Shown here: in pieces, positions 38,805 to 47,942 of the stretch
Numbering within the stretch: the stretch's first letter is position 1
How the letters are laid out: each line of letters begins with the position of its first letter
Source of the DNA: Dehalogenimonas sp. THU2
GTDB lineage: Bacteria; Chloroflexota; Dehalococcoidia; Dehalococcoidales; Dehalococcoidaceae
NCBI RefSeq assembly: GCF_039749495.1
Contig: NZ_JBDLLU010000004.1
Location: 1-64,000, forward strand
Length of the DNA: 64,000 nucleotides
Direction of reading: 5' to 3'
The notes under the pieces: model-generated
Databases searched by the model: none
What the model saw: the letters and a program-made list of their open reading frames with translations, nothing else
Told to the model about the DNA's origin: nothing
Made by a program: the position numbers and the translations under genes

Positions 38805-41780
38805 ATGACGATGAAACTTCAATTCGAGCCAAACCTAGACTATCAGCATGATGCTATCGAAGCAGTGTGCGATTTGTTCCGCGGCCAAGAAATCTGTCGT
38901 ACTGAGTTTACCGTTACCCGGGAACTTGCGAGCGATCAACTGGGCTTGCCAGGAATGGAGAATGAGTTAGGTATAGGCAACCGTCTCCAACTCCTGGATG
39001 ACGAAATACTAAGGAATCTGGGAGATATTCAACTCCGGAATGGTCTCAGACCATCTCCGATTCTGGCCTCTGGCGATTTCACGGTTGAAATGGAGACTGG
39101 CACCGGAAAAACATATGTCTACCTACGTACTATTTTTGAGTTGAATCGGCGGTACGGTTTCACAAAATTTGTCATCGTCGTCCCGTCTGTAGCCATAAAA
39201 GAGGGTGTTTACAAGACGTTGCAGATAACTGAAGAGCATTTTCAGAGCCTTTTTGCCAATACTCCCTTTGAATACTTTCTCTATGACTCCAGCAAGCTCG
39301 GTCAGGTGCGGAATTTTGCAACGAGTCCCCATATCCAGATTATGGTGGTAACGGTAGGCGCAATCAATAAGAAAGACGTGAATAATCTCTACAAGGACAG
39401 CGAGAAGACTGGCGGAGAGAAGCCTATTGACCTCATCAAGGCTACCCGGCCGATCCTAATCGTGGATGAGCCTCAAAGCGTGGACGGTGGCCTGGAGGGG
39501 CGTGGCAAAGAGGCATTGGGAGCCATGAACCCCCTAAGCACATTGAGGTATTCTGCTACTCACGTTGATAAGCATCACATGGTGTACCGTCTGGACGCGG
39601 TCGACGCTTATGAGCGGAAATTAGTCAAGCAAATCGAAGTAGCCTCCCTCCAGGTTGAAGGCGGTCACAACAGAGGTTACGTAAAATTGATATCCACGAG
39701 TAACAAACGAGGATTCTTTACCGCTAGGGTCGAACTTGATGTGCAGGAACTGACGGGAGTGAGTCGGAAAGAAGTTAGTGTCAAGCCGGGTGATGATCTT
39801 CAGCAGGTTGCAGGCCGAGCTGTATATGCGGATTGTTTGGTACAAAACATTGGATGCAAAATCGGCGACGAATACCTCGAACTGAGTAACTTGGAGAAAC
39901 CGTTGCGCCCTGGCGAAGTCATCGGGGATGTCGCGAGCGATGAAATCAAACGACTCATGATTCGCCGTACTATAGAGGAACATCTGGACAAGGAACTACG
40001 CTTGCGACCGCAGGGGATCAAAGTCCTAACTTTGTTCTTCATCGATAGGGTTGAATATTACCGCAGATACAATGACGATGGTGAACCGGTTAAGGGTAAG
40101 TATGCCGTCATGTTCGAAGAAGAATATCGCAAGGCTATCGCAAAACCGAAATACCGCACACTTTTTCACGACGTGGATTTAGAATCGGAGGCCACCGAAG
40201 TACACGATGGTTATTTTTCCATTGATAAGAAGGGAACCTGGACAGACACCGCCGAAAACAACCAAGGCAACCGTGAAAATGCTGAACGTGCCTACAACCT
40301 TATCATGAAGGAAAAAGAGAAGCTATTAAGTCTTGACACGAAGCTGAAATTTATCTTTTCCCACTCCGCGCTGCGGGAAGGCTGGGATAACCCGAATGTT
40401 TTCCAGATTTGCGCCATACGTGATATTGGTACCGAACGAGAACGTCGCCAGACAATCGGACGCGGATTGCGCTTATGCGTGAACCAGCAAGGCGAGCGTC
40501 TGCGCGGTTTTGATTTCAACACACTTACCGTCATCGCCACAGAAGGGTATGAGCAGTTCGCTGAGAATCTCCAGAAGGAGATTGAGCAGGACACCGGTAT
40601 CCGTTTTGGTATCGTGGAGAAGCATCAGTTCGCCGCTCTCCCGATTAAGGACAAAGATGGACGAACTGCGGCGCTTGGTGTCGCACAATCCGAAATCCTT
40701 TGGGTACATTTGAAAGAAGCCGGGTATGTGGATGCCAAAGGGCAAGTTCAGAACTCCCTGCGTATCGTGCTAAAAGAGGATACGCTGGAGCTCCCTGAAC
40801 CGTTTCAACCGCATCTCGCACAAGTAAAGGACATCCTGCGGAAACTGACAGGCAAACTGGATATCAAGAATGCGGACGAACGTATGCAGGTGAAGACTCG
40901 ACAGGCTGTCCTTCACAGCGAAGAGTTTCAGGCTCTTTGGGATCGCATTAAACATAAGACCACCTATCGAGTGCATTTTGATAACAACAACTTGGTGACG
41001 GAATGTGCAAGGGCGCTCGCAGACTGCCCACCGATTACTAGGATGAGAGTTCAAATTCGTAAGGCCGACATCGCTATCGGTCGAGGTGGCGTCTTATCGG
41101 AGGAAACGGCTGCCGCGGCACCGATCACAATTGAAGAAAGAGATATTGAATTACCTGACCTGCTGACGGACCTTCAGGACAAGACGCAGCTAACTCGCCG
41201 AAGTCTGGTGCGCATCTTGACTAACAGTGGCCGTCTGGATGATTTTAAACACAATCCTCAGCAGTTTGTTGAGTTAGCGACTGATTCGATCAATCACACT
41301 AAGCGCTTGGCCTTGGTGGATGGTATTAAATACCGGCGGCTAGGAGACGAATACTATTACGCCCAGGAGCTCTTTGAACAAGAAGAACTGACCGGGTATC
41401 TCAAAAACATGCTGGCTTCCGAGAAGTCGGTTTATGAGCACGTCGTTTATAGCTCATCTGGCGTCGAACGCACCTTCGCCGAAGGCCTTGAAAAGAATGA
41501 AGCTGTGAAAGTCTACGCCAAACTTCCTGGTTGGTTCAAAGTCCCGACTCCCTTAGGCAGCTACAATCCGGATTGGGCTGTGTTAGTTGATAAAGATGAC
41601 ACTGAACGTCTCTACTTTGTGGTCGAAACCAAGGGCAGCCTTTTTACAGAGGACTTACGCGACAAAGAAAGCGCCAAGATTGAGTGTGGCAAAGTACATT
41701 TTGATTCTATTGCGGTTATTGATAATCCAGCGAGATTCGTTGTAGCTAGAACGATCGGTGATCTAATGAAACATGGTTGA
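38805..41780 (+). CDS. Type III restriction enzyme subunit (Res)
   Basis: 991 residues. Superfamily 2 helicase motifs: METGTGKTYVYLRT (about 96), VDEPQSVDGG (about 220), HSALREGWDNPNVFQICAIRD (about 520) and RRQTIGRGLRL. The C-terminal endonuclease has NPDWAVLV and YFVVETKG, the PD...ExK nuclease site. With Mod it cuts DNA between two unmodified sites in opposite orientation. All key motifs look intact, so the system is probably active. Confidence 0.93.
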   Translation: MTMKLQFEPNLDYQHDAIEAVCDLFRGQEICRTEFTVTRELASDQLGLPGMENELGIGNRLQLLDDEILRNLGDIQLRNGLRPSPILASGDFTVEMETGTGKTYVYLRTIFELNRRYGFTKFVIVVPSVAIKEGVYKTLQITEEHFQSLFANTPFEYFLYDSSKLGQVRNFATSPHIQIMVVTVGAINKKDVNNLYKDSEKTGGEKPIDLIKATRPILIVDEPQSVDGGLEGRGKEALGAMNPLSTLRYSATHVDKHHMVYRLDAVDAYERKLVKQIEVASLQVEGGHNRGYVKLISTSNKRGFFTARVELDVQELTGVSRKEVSVKPGDDLQQVAGRAVYADCLVQNIGCKIGDEYLELSNLEKPLRPGEVIGDVASDEIKRLMIRRTIEEHLDKELRLRPQGIKVLTLFFIDRVEYYRRYNDDGEPVKGKYAVMFEEEYRKAIAKPKYRTLFHDVDLESEATEVHDGYFSIDKKGTWTDTAENNQGNRENAERAYNLIMKEKEKLLSLDTKLKFIFSHSALREGWDNPNVFQICAIRDIGTERERRQTIGRGLRLCVNQQGERLRGFDFNTLTVIATEGYEQFAENLQKEIEQDTGIRFGIVEKHQFAALPIKDKDGRTAALGVAQSEILWVHLKEAGYVDAKGQVQNSLRIVLKEDTLELPEPFQPHLAQVKDILRKLTGKLDIKNADERMQVKTRQAVLHSEEFQALWDRIKHKTTYRVHFDNNNLVTECARALADCPPITRMRVQIRKADIAIGRGGVLSEETAAAAPITIEERDIELPDLLTDLQDKTQLTRRSLVRILTNSGRLDDFKHNPQQFVELATDSINHTKRLALVDGIKYRRLGDEYYYAQELFEQEELTGYLKNMLASEKSVYEHVVYSSSGVERTFAEGLEKNEAVKVYAKLPGWFKVPTPLGSYNPDWAVLVDKDDTERLYFVVETKGSLFTEDLRDKESAKIECGKVHFDSIAVIDNPARFVVARTIGDLMKHG

Positions 41781-41847
41781 AACGAACCTAAATCACATCA
41801 AATCATGTTCGTATTATCTTAAATGATATTCAATGAGGGATTACAGC

Positions 41848-42303
41848 ATGGTAAATGAAAGTAAACCATTAGGATCCGAAGATTCTAGCGCTGTTGAATT
41901 TGTAAAAGAAATGTTGGCTGGCGATCCGACATACGCAATCAACTTTGATCGAATTCAATGGGATCACGAAAATAAACGCTATGTCATTGTGGAATTTCTA
42001 CTTTGTGAGGAAAAACAATCAACAAGAGGGATTACACCTTTATCTAGCCATCCTAACAGGTATTTCATGAAGAATTCAATGAAATTCATATCCCTTTGGA
42101 AACTTTCGCAAGTCATTGGGGCCAAATTATTTCTTGTAAACTACTCTAAAGCTGGCACTTCATACGAAGATCAAGTTTTATTGATGGAAGTTCAAAATGT
42201 AGACGCAACGGCCTCTGCTCCTGTACAAACCATCAATTCTCCGATGACAAGACAAGAATTCTCCTCATGGTTCAGAACTCTCAATCGAAGAGGGCGCACT
42301 TAG
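41848..42303 (+). CDS. Unknown protein after the restriction locus (151 aa)
   Basis: Start ATG 41848 has GAGGG eight bases upstream; ATG 41833 is an alternative. AT-richer than its neighbours. Contains IQWDHENKRYVIVEFLLCEEK and a long helical MKNSMKFISLWKLSQVIGA then KLFLVNYS, an alpha/beta arrangement that could be a nuclease-like fold (D...E-x-K-like), but this is not proven. Cargo gene. Confidence 0.5.
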   Translation: MVNESKPLGSEDSSAVEFVKEMLAGDPTYAINFDRIQWDHENKRYVIVEFLLCEEKQSTRGITPLSSHPNRYFMKNSMKFISLWKLSQVIGAKLFLVNYSKAGTSYEDQVLLMEVQNVDATASAPVQTINSPMTRQEFSSWFRTLNRRGRT

Positions 42304-42326
42304 TCGTAACTGGGACTTGGAGAAAT

Positions 42327-42515
42327 ATGGCTGGAAAAAATCACCCCGGAGGTTGCACATGTCTTGAAATGCCGAATTGTCGTACATGCATGGAAAATGA
42401 GGCTACTAAGCAAGCAAGACAACAATGTAGTTATTATTTAGCAATGATTAAAGTCGCGCGTAAGTATCCAAAAACCGGCCCACGGTGTCTACATAAAACA
42501 CCCCCTGAGGCTTAG
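42327..42515 (+). CDS. Small cysteine-rich protein (62 aa)
   Basis: I choose ATG 42327 (MAGKNHPGGCTCLEMPNC), which has GGAG eight bases upstream. Cysteines occur in CTCLEMPNCRTC and later in CSYY and RCLHK, which suggests one zinc site. Lower GC than the main operon. No family recognised. Confidence 0.45.
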   Translation: MAGKNHPGGCTCLEMPNCRTCMENEATKQARQQCSYYLAMIKVARKYPKTGPRCLHKTPPEA

Positions 42516-42646
42516 CGAATGATAAGATTCGGGGCGAGTCATGCGTAATTGACTTAACAATCACTGCCGATGAAGGTACGCTCCCAAGGTTTAGCGGGGC
42601 TGTCACTTTAAGTGTTAAAATGGCTCGATTGATCAAGGCGGTATCA

Positions 42647-43423
42647 ATGTCTTTTGAGTCATCTATCGAGTGGACACAGGCGACTTGGAATCCGGTGACC
42701 GGATGTTCTGAGATATCACCCGGTTGCGCCCATTGCTATGCTGCAAGGTTCGCCAATCGATTAAAATGTATGGGTAACCCAAGATACACAAATGGTTTTC
42801 GGGTTACTATGCATGATGATTTAATTGACCTCCCCCTTAGTTGGAAGCGCCCAACTCGGATTTTTGTCAATTCCATGTCTGACCTTTTCCACGAGGAAAT
42901 ACCTCTTGAATTTATCGAAGCTGTATTTACAACGATTAGTACTGCTTCTTGGCACAGGTTTCAGATACTTACGAAACGGGCCTCACGTCTTTTAGAAATC
43001 TCACCCTATTTATCATGGCCAAGTAATCTCTTGATGGGCGTAACCGTCGAGAATCAGGATTATATTTGGCGCCTTGAGAAGCTGAAAAAAGTACCGGCTG
43101 CAGTGAAATTTGTGTCTTGTGAGCCATTGTTAGGACAACTGAATTTGCCACTTGAGGATTTGGATTGGGTGATAGTAGGAGGGGAAAGCGGGCCTGGCGC
43201 ACGCACCATGGATTTGAACTGGGTAAGGGAGATACGCGATCAATGCTCCCTGGTCAAGCTCCCGTTTTTTCTTAAACAGCTTGGTGGTACCAGGAACAAA
43301 CGAGGTGAACAACTTGCACAATTGGATGGCCAGTTGTGGAAGGAATTACCCGAAATTCTCTTGATGAAATCGTACCCATATAAAGAGAACGACGTCCGGA
43401 GGAATCGTGTGCGATCGCTGTAA
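42647..43423 (+). CDS. DUF5131 (phage Gp37/Gp68) three-Cys-motif protein
   Basis: 258 residues from ATG 42647. The N-terminus has WNPVTGCSEISPGCAHCYA, the three-cysteine motif of DUF5131, distantly like radical-SAM clusters. Further motifs are IFVNSMSDLFHE, VTVENQ and VGGESGPGARTMD. AAGGCGG lies upstream. The next gene overlaps and encodes the known partner family TcmP. The pair is widespread in phages and islands; its biochemical role is not established. Confidence 0.85.
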   Translation: MSFESSIEWTQATWNPVTGCSEISPGCAHCYAARFANRLKCMGNPRYTNGFRVTMHDDLIDLPLSWKRPTRIFVNSMSDLFHEEIPLEFIEAVFTTISTASWHRFQILTKRASRLLEISPYLSWPSNLLMGVTVENQDYIWRLEKLKKVPAAVKFVSCEPLLGQLNLPLEDLDWVIVGGESGPGARTMDLNWVREIRDQCSLVKLPFFLKQLGGTRNKRGEQLAQLDGQLWKELPEILLMKSYPYKENDVRRNRVRSL

Positions 43424-44237
43424 GTCAAAACCAAATTCAGACGGCTACCCCCTCTTAGAATTGGGCCCATGGGCAAAAAACAAACTCCACTACTTAAGGT
43501 ACTATTCATCATTGTTTACGAACGGCATGAAAAGCCGGTGGCCTGAGACTGTCTATTTAGACTTATTTGCCGGACCTGGATTGTGTACTGTTCGCGGTAC
43601 CGGGGAAACAATTCAAGGATCGCCGATGATTGCTCTAAGCCAAATGCCTCCTTTTACACATTATGTTTTTGTCGATTCAGATAAGAGTCATATCAATTCG
43701 TTGAATGCCCGATCCCAGTCTATTAACGCTGCCGGTGAAAAACTGATCCTTCCAGGGAATTGTAATAATAGTGAAATCATAAACAAGATCGTCAATTTCA
43801 TCCCACCGAATGCTTTATGCCTGGCCTTCATCGACCCATTCACTTGGGATATAGATTTTAAGACACTTCGGGCTCTAACAGGATCCCGCCGTGTGGACAT
43901 CATCCTTGTATTCCAAATCGGAGGGATTAAACGGGCGATCGAGTCGAGCACGACCTCATTGGATCAATTTTTTGGGGACGATGGGAAATGGCGAAAACTG
44001 GTAGCTAACGCTTTGCCTAATCAACGCACAAGGTCACTTTTAGATCATTATCGGCATCAACTCTCGTCTTTAGGTTATCTTGGTCAGCAGTATCCAACTG
44101 AAGTTTCCGTCGTCAATACCAAAAATGTGCCCCTATATTACATGGTTTTTGCGACAAAACACCCTAGAGGGCAAGATTTTTGGCAAAAGGCAATTCACCA
44201 CTCTGCAACCGGCACAAGGACACTGCCCGGATTTTGA
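43407..44237 (+). CDS. tcmP: Three-Cys-motif partner protein TcmP
   Basis: 276 residues from GTG 43407, behind GGAGGAATC and overlapping DUF5131 by 17 bases. Contains LGPWAKNKLHYLRYYSSLF and YLDLFAGPGLC, then CLAFIDPFTWDIDF, the typical TcmP blocks with a Rossmann-like methylase-type glycine loop. The end (ATGTRTLPGF) looks unlike the usual C-terminus, so a late frameshift is possible. This is the last gene inside the element; the right end is about 150 bases downstream. Confidence 0.8.
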   Translation: MCDRCKSKPNSDGYPLLELGPWAKNKLHYLRYYSSLFTNGMKSRWPETVYLDLFAGPGLCTVRGTGETIQGSPMIALSQMPPFTHYVFVDSDKSHINSLNARSQSINAAGEKLILPGNCNNSEIINKIVNFIPPNALCLAFIDPFTWDIDFKTLRALTGSRRVDIILVFQIGGIKRAIESSTTSLDQFFGDDGKWRKLVANALPNQRTRSLLDHYRHQLSSLGYLGQQYPTEVSVVNTKNVPLYYMVFATKHPRGQDFWQKAIHHSATGTRTLPGF

Positions 44238-44388
44238 GAACAAGCTCGTCCATGTCATGAAATCTAAAATCGCAGGTTGAAATTGTGTTCAATTATTCTT
44301 CTCAGGATTACCTATTGTTCCTCGGGCTCCGCATGAGGATGACTTGAACCGGTTTACTATAGGGCATCGAACTCGATCTCGAATACAG

Positions 44389-44412
44389 GAGTTCTGTCTG
44401 TCGTACACCGTA
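44389..44412. other. Right attachment junction and arm of the element
   Basis: GAGTTCTGTCTGTCGTACAC (44389-44408) is the inverted partner of the arm at 3840-3859 (17 of 20 match). CG, TA and GCCCACCAT follow; the last also resembles the tRNA end at the left junction. Joining the right arm to the left arm rebuilds a symmetric site around TA, as expected for a serine recombinase attP. Exact crossover bases cannot be fixed within TA(T/C)GGTG, read on the minus strand. Confidence 0.6.
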
Positions 44413-44474
44413 GCCCACCATTCCAGCCTCAATAATCGACACTATACGGCCGTAAGGCCGTTGATTCAGGTAAG

Positions 44475-44503
44475 TTGACTCCAGCGGATCGCAGTGATAG
44501 TAT
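44475..44503 (+). promoter_or_regulatory. Promoter of the rsgA leader
   Basis: TTGACT (44475-44480), a 17-base spacer and TAGTAT (44498-44503). The message would begin near 44510, just before a strong AAAGGAGGGG site and the leader peptide. Confidence 0.6.
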
Positions 44504-44535
44504 CATTGATATTAAACGTAAAAGGAGGGGTGTTG

Positions 44536-44589
44536 ATGTTGGTCGTTGTTAAAACCGCGGTTATCACACCCCGGCAGGTTTCAGGCTGA
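44536..44589 (+). CDS. 17-residue leader peptide upstream of rsgA
   Basis: ATG 44536 follows AAAAGGAGGGG. The encoded peptide is MLVVVKTAVITPRQVSG. Its small size, strong ribosome site and position before two alternative hairpins are typical of translation-dependent attenuators. A ribosome stalled on it would alter which hairpin forms. No other function is apparent. Confidence 0.6.
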   Translation: MLVVVKTAVITPRQVSG

Positions 44590-44590
44590 A

Positions 44591-44704
44591 TAGTAGTTAC
44601 TTGTTCTTTGACTGAACTACTAGTCGTTCCACCGGAACGGCTTTTGTTTTTCTCTTGATTAAGTGAGGTCCAGCCGGCCGCGGGGTGTCATCCGCGGCTT
44701 TTTT
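44591..44704 (+). terminator. Attenuator hairpins and intrinsic terminators before rsgA
   Basis: TAGTAGTT (44591-44598) pairs with AACTACTA (44615-44622). CGTTCC (44625-44630) pairs with GGAACG (44634-44639), followed by a T-rich run. A third stem, GCCGCGG (44677-44683) with CCGCGGC (44692-44698), is followed by six T, a full intrinsic terminator. All lie between the leader peptide and rsgA. Confidence 0.65.
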
Positions 44705-44754
44705 GTTGGTGAAATAATTCAGTGAATTACCTACTTTAAGAATTGGAGAAAGCA

Positions 44755-45855
44755 ATGAATATCGATCAAAGTGAAAATCAGCTAACGAACCTCGACGCTC
44801 TTGGCTGGGATTCATTTTTTCAGCAGCACTTTCAGAATATGGAAATCCCGGATTCGGTGCCGGCCAGAGTGAGTTCCGAGTCCAAAGGCTCGTTTCAAGC
44901 ATACAGCCGATACGGTGAGTTTACAGTTAAGGTGACGGGTAAAATGAGGCGCCTTGCCGAGGCGGGAGAAGACTATCCGGCAGTCGGCGATTGGGTAGTC
45001 ATTAACCCGTTGCCCGGCGAGCAAAAAGGTATGATCCAGGCGGTATTACCGAGAAAGAGCAAGTTTTCCAGGAGAGCCGCAGGGGAGCGCACGGAAGAAC
45101 AGGTCGTCTCAGCTAATGTCGATACCGTTTTTATCGTCAGCGGCTTGGACGGCGGCCGGAGTTTTAACCTGCGAAGGATCGAGCGGTACCTAACGCTGGC
45201 CTGGAACAGCGGAGCTACACCGGCCATCGTCCTGAATAAAATCGATGTTTGCTCGGATGTCGATGCCTTTATCCGGGCTGTCGAAGACATCGCTCCGGGA
45301 GTATCCGTCCACCCTGTCAGCGCCAGGAATCGGATCGGGTTAGATGCATTGAAGAAGTACCTGTCGAAAGGGAAAACAGCCGCCTTTTTAGGCTCTTCCG
45401 GCGCTGGCAAGTCCGCCCTCATCAATGCCTTACTCGGCCAGGAGAAACAGGAGACCGGGGACGTTCGGCAGGATGACCGCATGGGCAGGCATACCACTAC
45501 CAGGCGTGAGCTCATTCTTCTGCCCGGCGGGGGCGTTATGATCGATACCCCCGGCATGAGAGAGATCCAGATGTGGGCCGGAGAAGAGGATCTCCAGGGC
45601 GCCTTTCACGATATCGAGACGTTGGCCAGGGAATGCCGCTTCAACGATTGCAGTCACAGCGTCGAATCCGGCTGCGCCGTCAGAGCGGCCATTGAGCGGG
45701 GTGAACTGGACTCCGGTCGGTTGGAAGGTTACCTGAAGATCCAAAAAGAGATAGTTTTTCTGGACTTGAAGGAAGAGGGTGGTACCCGTCTTGTTGAAAA
45801 GACGAAGTTCAAGCCGATAGCGAAATTGGTAAAAGAAATGAAAAACAGGCCTTGA
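44755..45855 (+). CDS. rsgA: Ribosome small subunit-dependent GTPase RsgA
   Basis: 366 residues from ATG 44755 (GGAG upstream). An N-terminal OB-like domain precedes a circularly permuted GTPase: LNKID (G4) comes before LGSSGAGKSALINALL (G1) and DTPGMRE (G3), the diagnostic order for RsgA. The C-terminal zinc site is CRFNDCSHSVESGC. RsgA helps mature the 30S ribosomal subunit. Its regulation by a leader-peptide attenuator suggests that it is induced when translation slows. Confidence 0.93.
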   Translation: MNIDQSENQLTNLDALGWDSFFQQHFQNMEIPDSVPARVSSESKGSFQAYSRYGEFTVKVTGKMRRLAEAGEDYPAVGDWVVINPLPGEQKGMIQAVLPRKSKFSRRAAGERTEEQVVSANVDTVFIVSGLDGGRSFNLRRIERYLTLAWNSGATPAIVLNKIDVCSDVDAFIRAVEDIAPGVSVHPVSARNRIGLDALKKYLSKGKTAAFLGSSGAGKSALINALLGQEKQETGDVRQDDRMGRHTTTRRELILLPGGGVMIDTPGMREIQMWAGEEDLQGAFHDIETLARECRFNDCSHSVESGCAVRAAIERGELDSGRLEGYLKIQKEIVFLDLKEEGGTRLVEKTKFKPIAKLVKEMKNRP

Positions 45856-46046
45856 GAATAATTTATCTTTTGACCATGTCCAGCATATCCACCTGGAAAC
45901 TGGAAACGGTAGACAACTGTTTGAGATATCTGGAATCAAGTGTGGGTGACCCAGCTACGTGAAGGTCATCAATGACCCGTGGGTGACTAGATTAAACAGA
46001 CATGACGCTCACAAATACTTCGAAGTATCGTGATTTGTCTGCTCTC

Positions 46047-46090
46047 TTGACAACCCCCAGCAACGGGTATAACATATGTAATATATTACA
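46047..46090 (+). promoter_or_regulatory. lexA promoter with palindromic SOS operator
   Basis: TTGACA (46047-46052) with TATAAC (46068-46073, 15-base spacer) or TAACAT (46070-46075, 17-base spacer). Just downstream, TGTAATA-TATTACA (46077-46090) is a perfect 14-bp palindrome, overlapping the expected start of transcription. It is the likely LexA box of this group; it differs from the E. coli box. Confidence 0.6.
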
Positions 46091-46109
46091 GGTGTAATAG
46101 GGAGAGCAA

Positions 46110-46742
46110 ATGAAGACTCTTTCAGCTAAACAGAAAAAAGTTCTCGATTACCTTACCCGTTTCACCGAAGAACACGGTTATGCCCCGTCGGTGCGGGATG
46201 TCGCCGAGGGTTGCGGGCTGAATTCTGCCACGGTGGCCCAGTATTACCTGGGGGTGCTGGAGCGGGAAGGTTATATCAACCGGAGCCGGGGGATTTCCCG
46301 GAGCATCAGCCTGCCGGGGGCGGGGACCCGGTCCATGAGGCTGGTGCCGCTTTTAGGCACTATCGCCGCGGGCAGTCCCATACCGGTGCCCAACGATACC
46401 ACATGGGAGATGACGCCGGAGGAGATGATAGAAGTTTCCGACGATATCATCCGCGGCCGCACCAATGTCTTTGCCCTGAGGGTGAAAGGCACTTCGATGA
46501 TCGACGCCCTGGTGGATGACGGCGATACCGTCTTGCTGACCCAGACCAGGACCGCCGAGGATGGTTCCATGGTGGCGGTGTGGCTGCAGGATAGCAATGA
46601 AGTCACCCTGAAGAAGATCTACCGGGAACCCGGCCGGATCCGCCTTCAACCCGCCAACCAGTTCATGGCGCCTTTTTATTGCCAGCCTGAGGACGTCGAG
46701 ATCCAGGGTAAGGTCATCGGCCTTATCCGCAAACTGGATTAG
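46110..46742 (+). CDS. lexA: LexA SOS repressor
   Basis: 210 residues. N-terminal winged helix (AKQKKVLDYLTRFTEEHGYAPSVRDVAEGCGL) and C-terminal S24 peptidase with the cleavage site TIAAGSP, nucleophile GTSMID and the lysine in VTLKKIY. GGGAGAG precedes the ATG. Unlike the prophage repressor at 2696, its catalytic dyad is intact. It begins an apparent operon with imuB and dnaE2, so it should control a mutagenic repair cassette and itself. Confidence 0.95.
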   Translation: MKTLSAKQKKVLDYLTRFTEEHGYAPSVRDVAEGCGLNSATVAQYYLGVLEREGYINRSRGISRSISLPGAGTRSMRLVPLLGTIAAGSPIPVPNDTTWEMTPEEMIEVSDDIIRGRTNVFALRVKGTSMIDALVDDGDTVLLTQTRTAEDGSMVAVWLQDSNEVTLKKIYREPGRIRLQPANQFMAPFYCQPEDVEIQGKVIGLIRKLD

Positions 46743-46763
46743 TCAGGCCGGGAGTGGAAAGAA

Positions 46764-47942
46764 ATGAAACTGCTCTGCGTCCTGCTGCCGCATTTTCCCC
46801 TTCAGTGTGAGACCGGGCGGCAACCGCAGATCAAGAACCAGGCGGCTGCGGTGGTCTATAGCGCCGGCGCTCAGAAACTGCTGCTGGACTTTTCGCCGGG
46901 GCTTAAAGGTCTGGAACGCGACATGCCGCTGCAACAGGCGGTAGCGCTCTACGGCGATATCCGGTTCATCCCCGCCGATATTCCCCACTACTGGAACGTC
47001 TTCAACGGCGTGCTGGACGCGCTGGAACTCAAGAGTCCCTTGGTCGAGGGTCCGACGCTGGGCGATATTTTCATTGGCTGCGACGGACTGGAAGGCCTTT
47101 ATCCCGGCGACGGCGCTCTGGCTGCCGCGGTGCGTTCCGCCCTCCCGGAGGTTTATGAGGCCGGGATGGGCATCGGCGGGGGCAAGTTTGCCGCTTACCT
47201 GGCCGCGCTTCACGGTCCGCCCGGCGGGTACCGGGCCCTGACCGGCGATATCTCCGGCTTTCTCACTGGTTTATCCTGCGACCTGCTGCCCGTCGCGCTC
47301 AAAACTAAAAACAGCCTGCACGAATACGGCCTGCACACACTGGGGCAGGTATCGGCGCTGAACCTTCCCCAGTTGCAGGCGCAGTTCGGCCCGGAAGGGC
47401 AGCGCATCTGGCATCTGTGCCGGGGGGAAGACGATACGCCGCTCAACCCGCGCCTCAGCGAAGAGGTCATCGAGGAAAGCACCATGCTGGCCTCGGCGAC
47501 GGTGTCGCTGGACGTGCTGGCCATGACCATCGATTCATTGCTGGCGCGGACCATGAACCGCATCGGGAACCGGGGGCTGGGCATCCGCTGTGTGAGGCTG
47601 TGGACGCGCACCTGGCTGGGAGAGTACTGGGAGCAGCACGTCCACTTCAAAGAACCGGCCACCGGCTCGAAGACGCTCATGGCGCGTATCAGGCATGTCA
47701 TGGAGAACTGCCAACAGCCCGGCCCTGTAGAACAGTTGGGAGTGGCAGTGACCCGCTTGAGCCGCCCCGTCGGCCGCCAGGAGAGCATCTTCACCGATGT
47801 CAGGTCGGACGATAAATTATTAGATGACATAAAGCAGATGGAACTCCGTTTCGGCGCGCCGCAGCTTTACAGAGTGAAAGAAGTTGAGCCATGGTCGAGA
47901 ATACCGGAAAGGCGCTACACGCTGACCCCGTTAGGCCGGTAG
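46764..47942 (+). CDS. imuB: ImuB-like Y-family polymerase homologue
   Basis: 392 residues. It resembles Y-family polymerases but the usual first catalytic Asp motif is replaced (LCVLLPHFPLQ). GIGGGKFAAYLAAL and the little-finger-like SKTLMARIRHVME remain. ImuB is a catalytically inactive adapter that bridges the beta clamp and DnaE2. It lies 21 bases after lexA and overlaps the small gene downstream, giving the lexA-imuB-dnaE2 mutasome arrangement. Confidence 0.85.
   Translation: MKLLCVLLPHFPLQCETGRQPQIKNQAAAVVYSAGAQKLLLDFSPGLKGLERDMPLQQAVALYGDIRFIPADIPHYWNVFNGVLDALELKSPLVEGPTLGDIFIGCDGLEGLYPGDGALAAAVRSALPEVYEAGMGIGGGKFAAYLAALHGPPGGYRALTGDISGFLTGLSCDLLPVALKTKNSLHEYGLHTLGQVSALNLPQLQAQFGPEGQRIWHLCRGEDDTPLNPRLSEEVIEESTMLASATVSLDVLAMTIDSLLARTMNRIGNRGLGIRCVRLWTRTWLGEYWEQHVHFKEPATGSKTLMARIRHVMENCQQPGPVEQLGVAVTRLSRPVGRQESIFTDVRSDDKLLDDIKQMELRFGAPQLYRVKEVEPWSRIPERRYTLTPLGR

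Noticed and set aside
3838-44411. Ordinary tailed prophage
   Set aside because: I found no terminase, portal, major capsid, tape measure or tail genes anywhere in the element, although replication and integration genes are complete.
44320-44423. tRNA-like segment with partly matching ends (GGGCTCC and GTAGCCC-ACCA)
   Set aside because: Six of seven acceptor-like pairs can be drawn, but no T-arm or D-arm forms. The TAGCCCACCA end is better explained as the recombinase attachment site.
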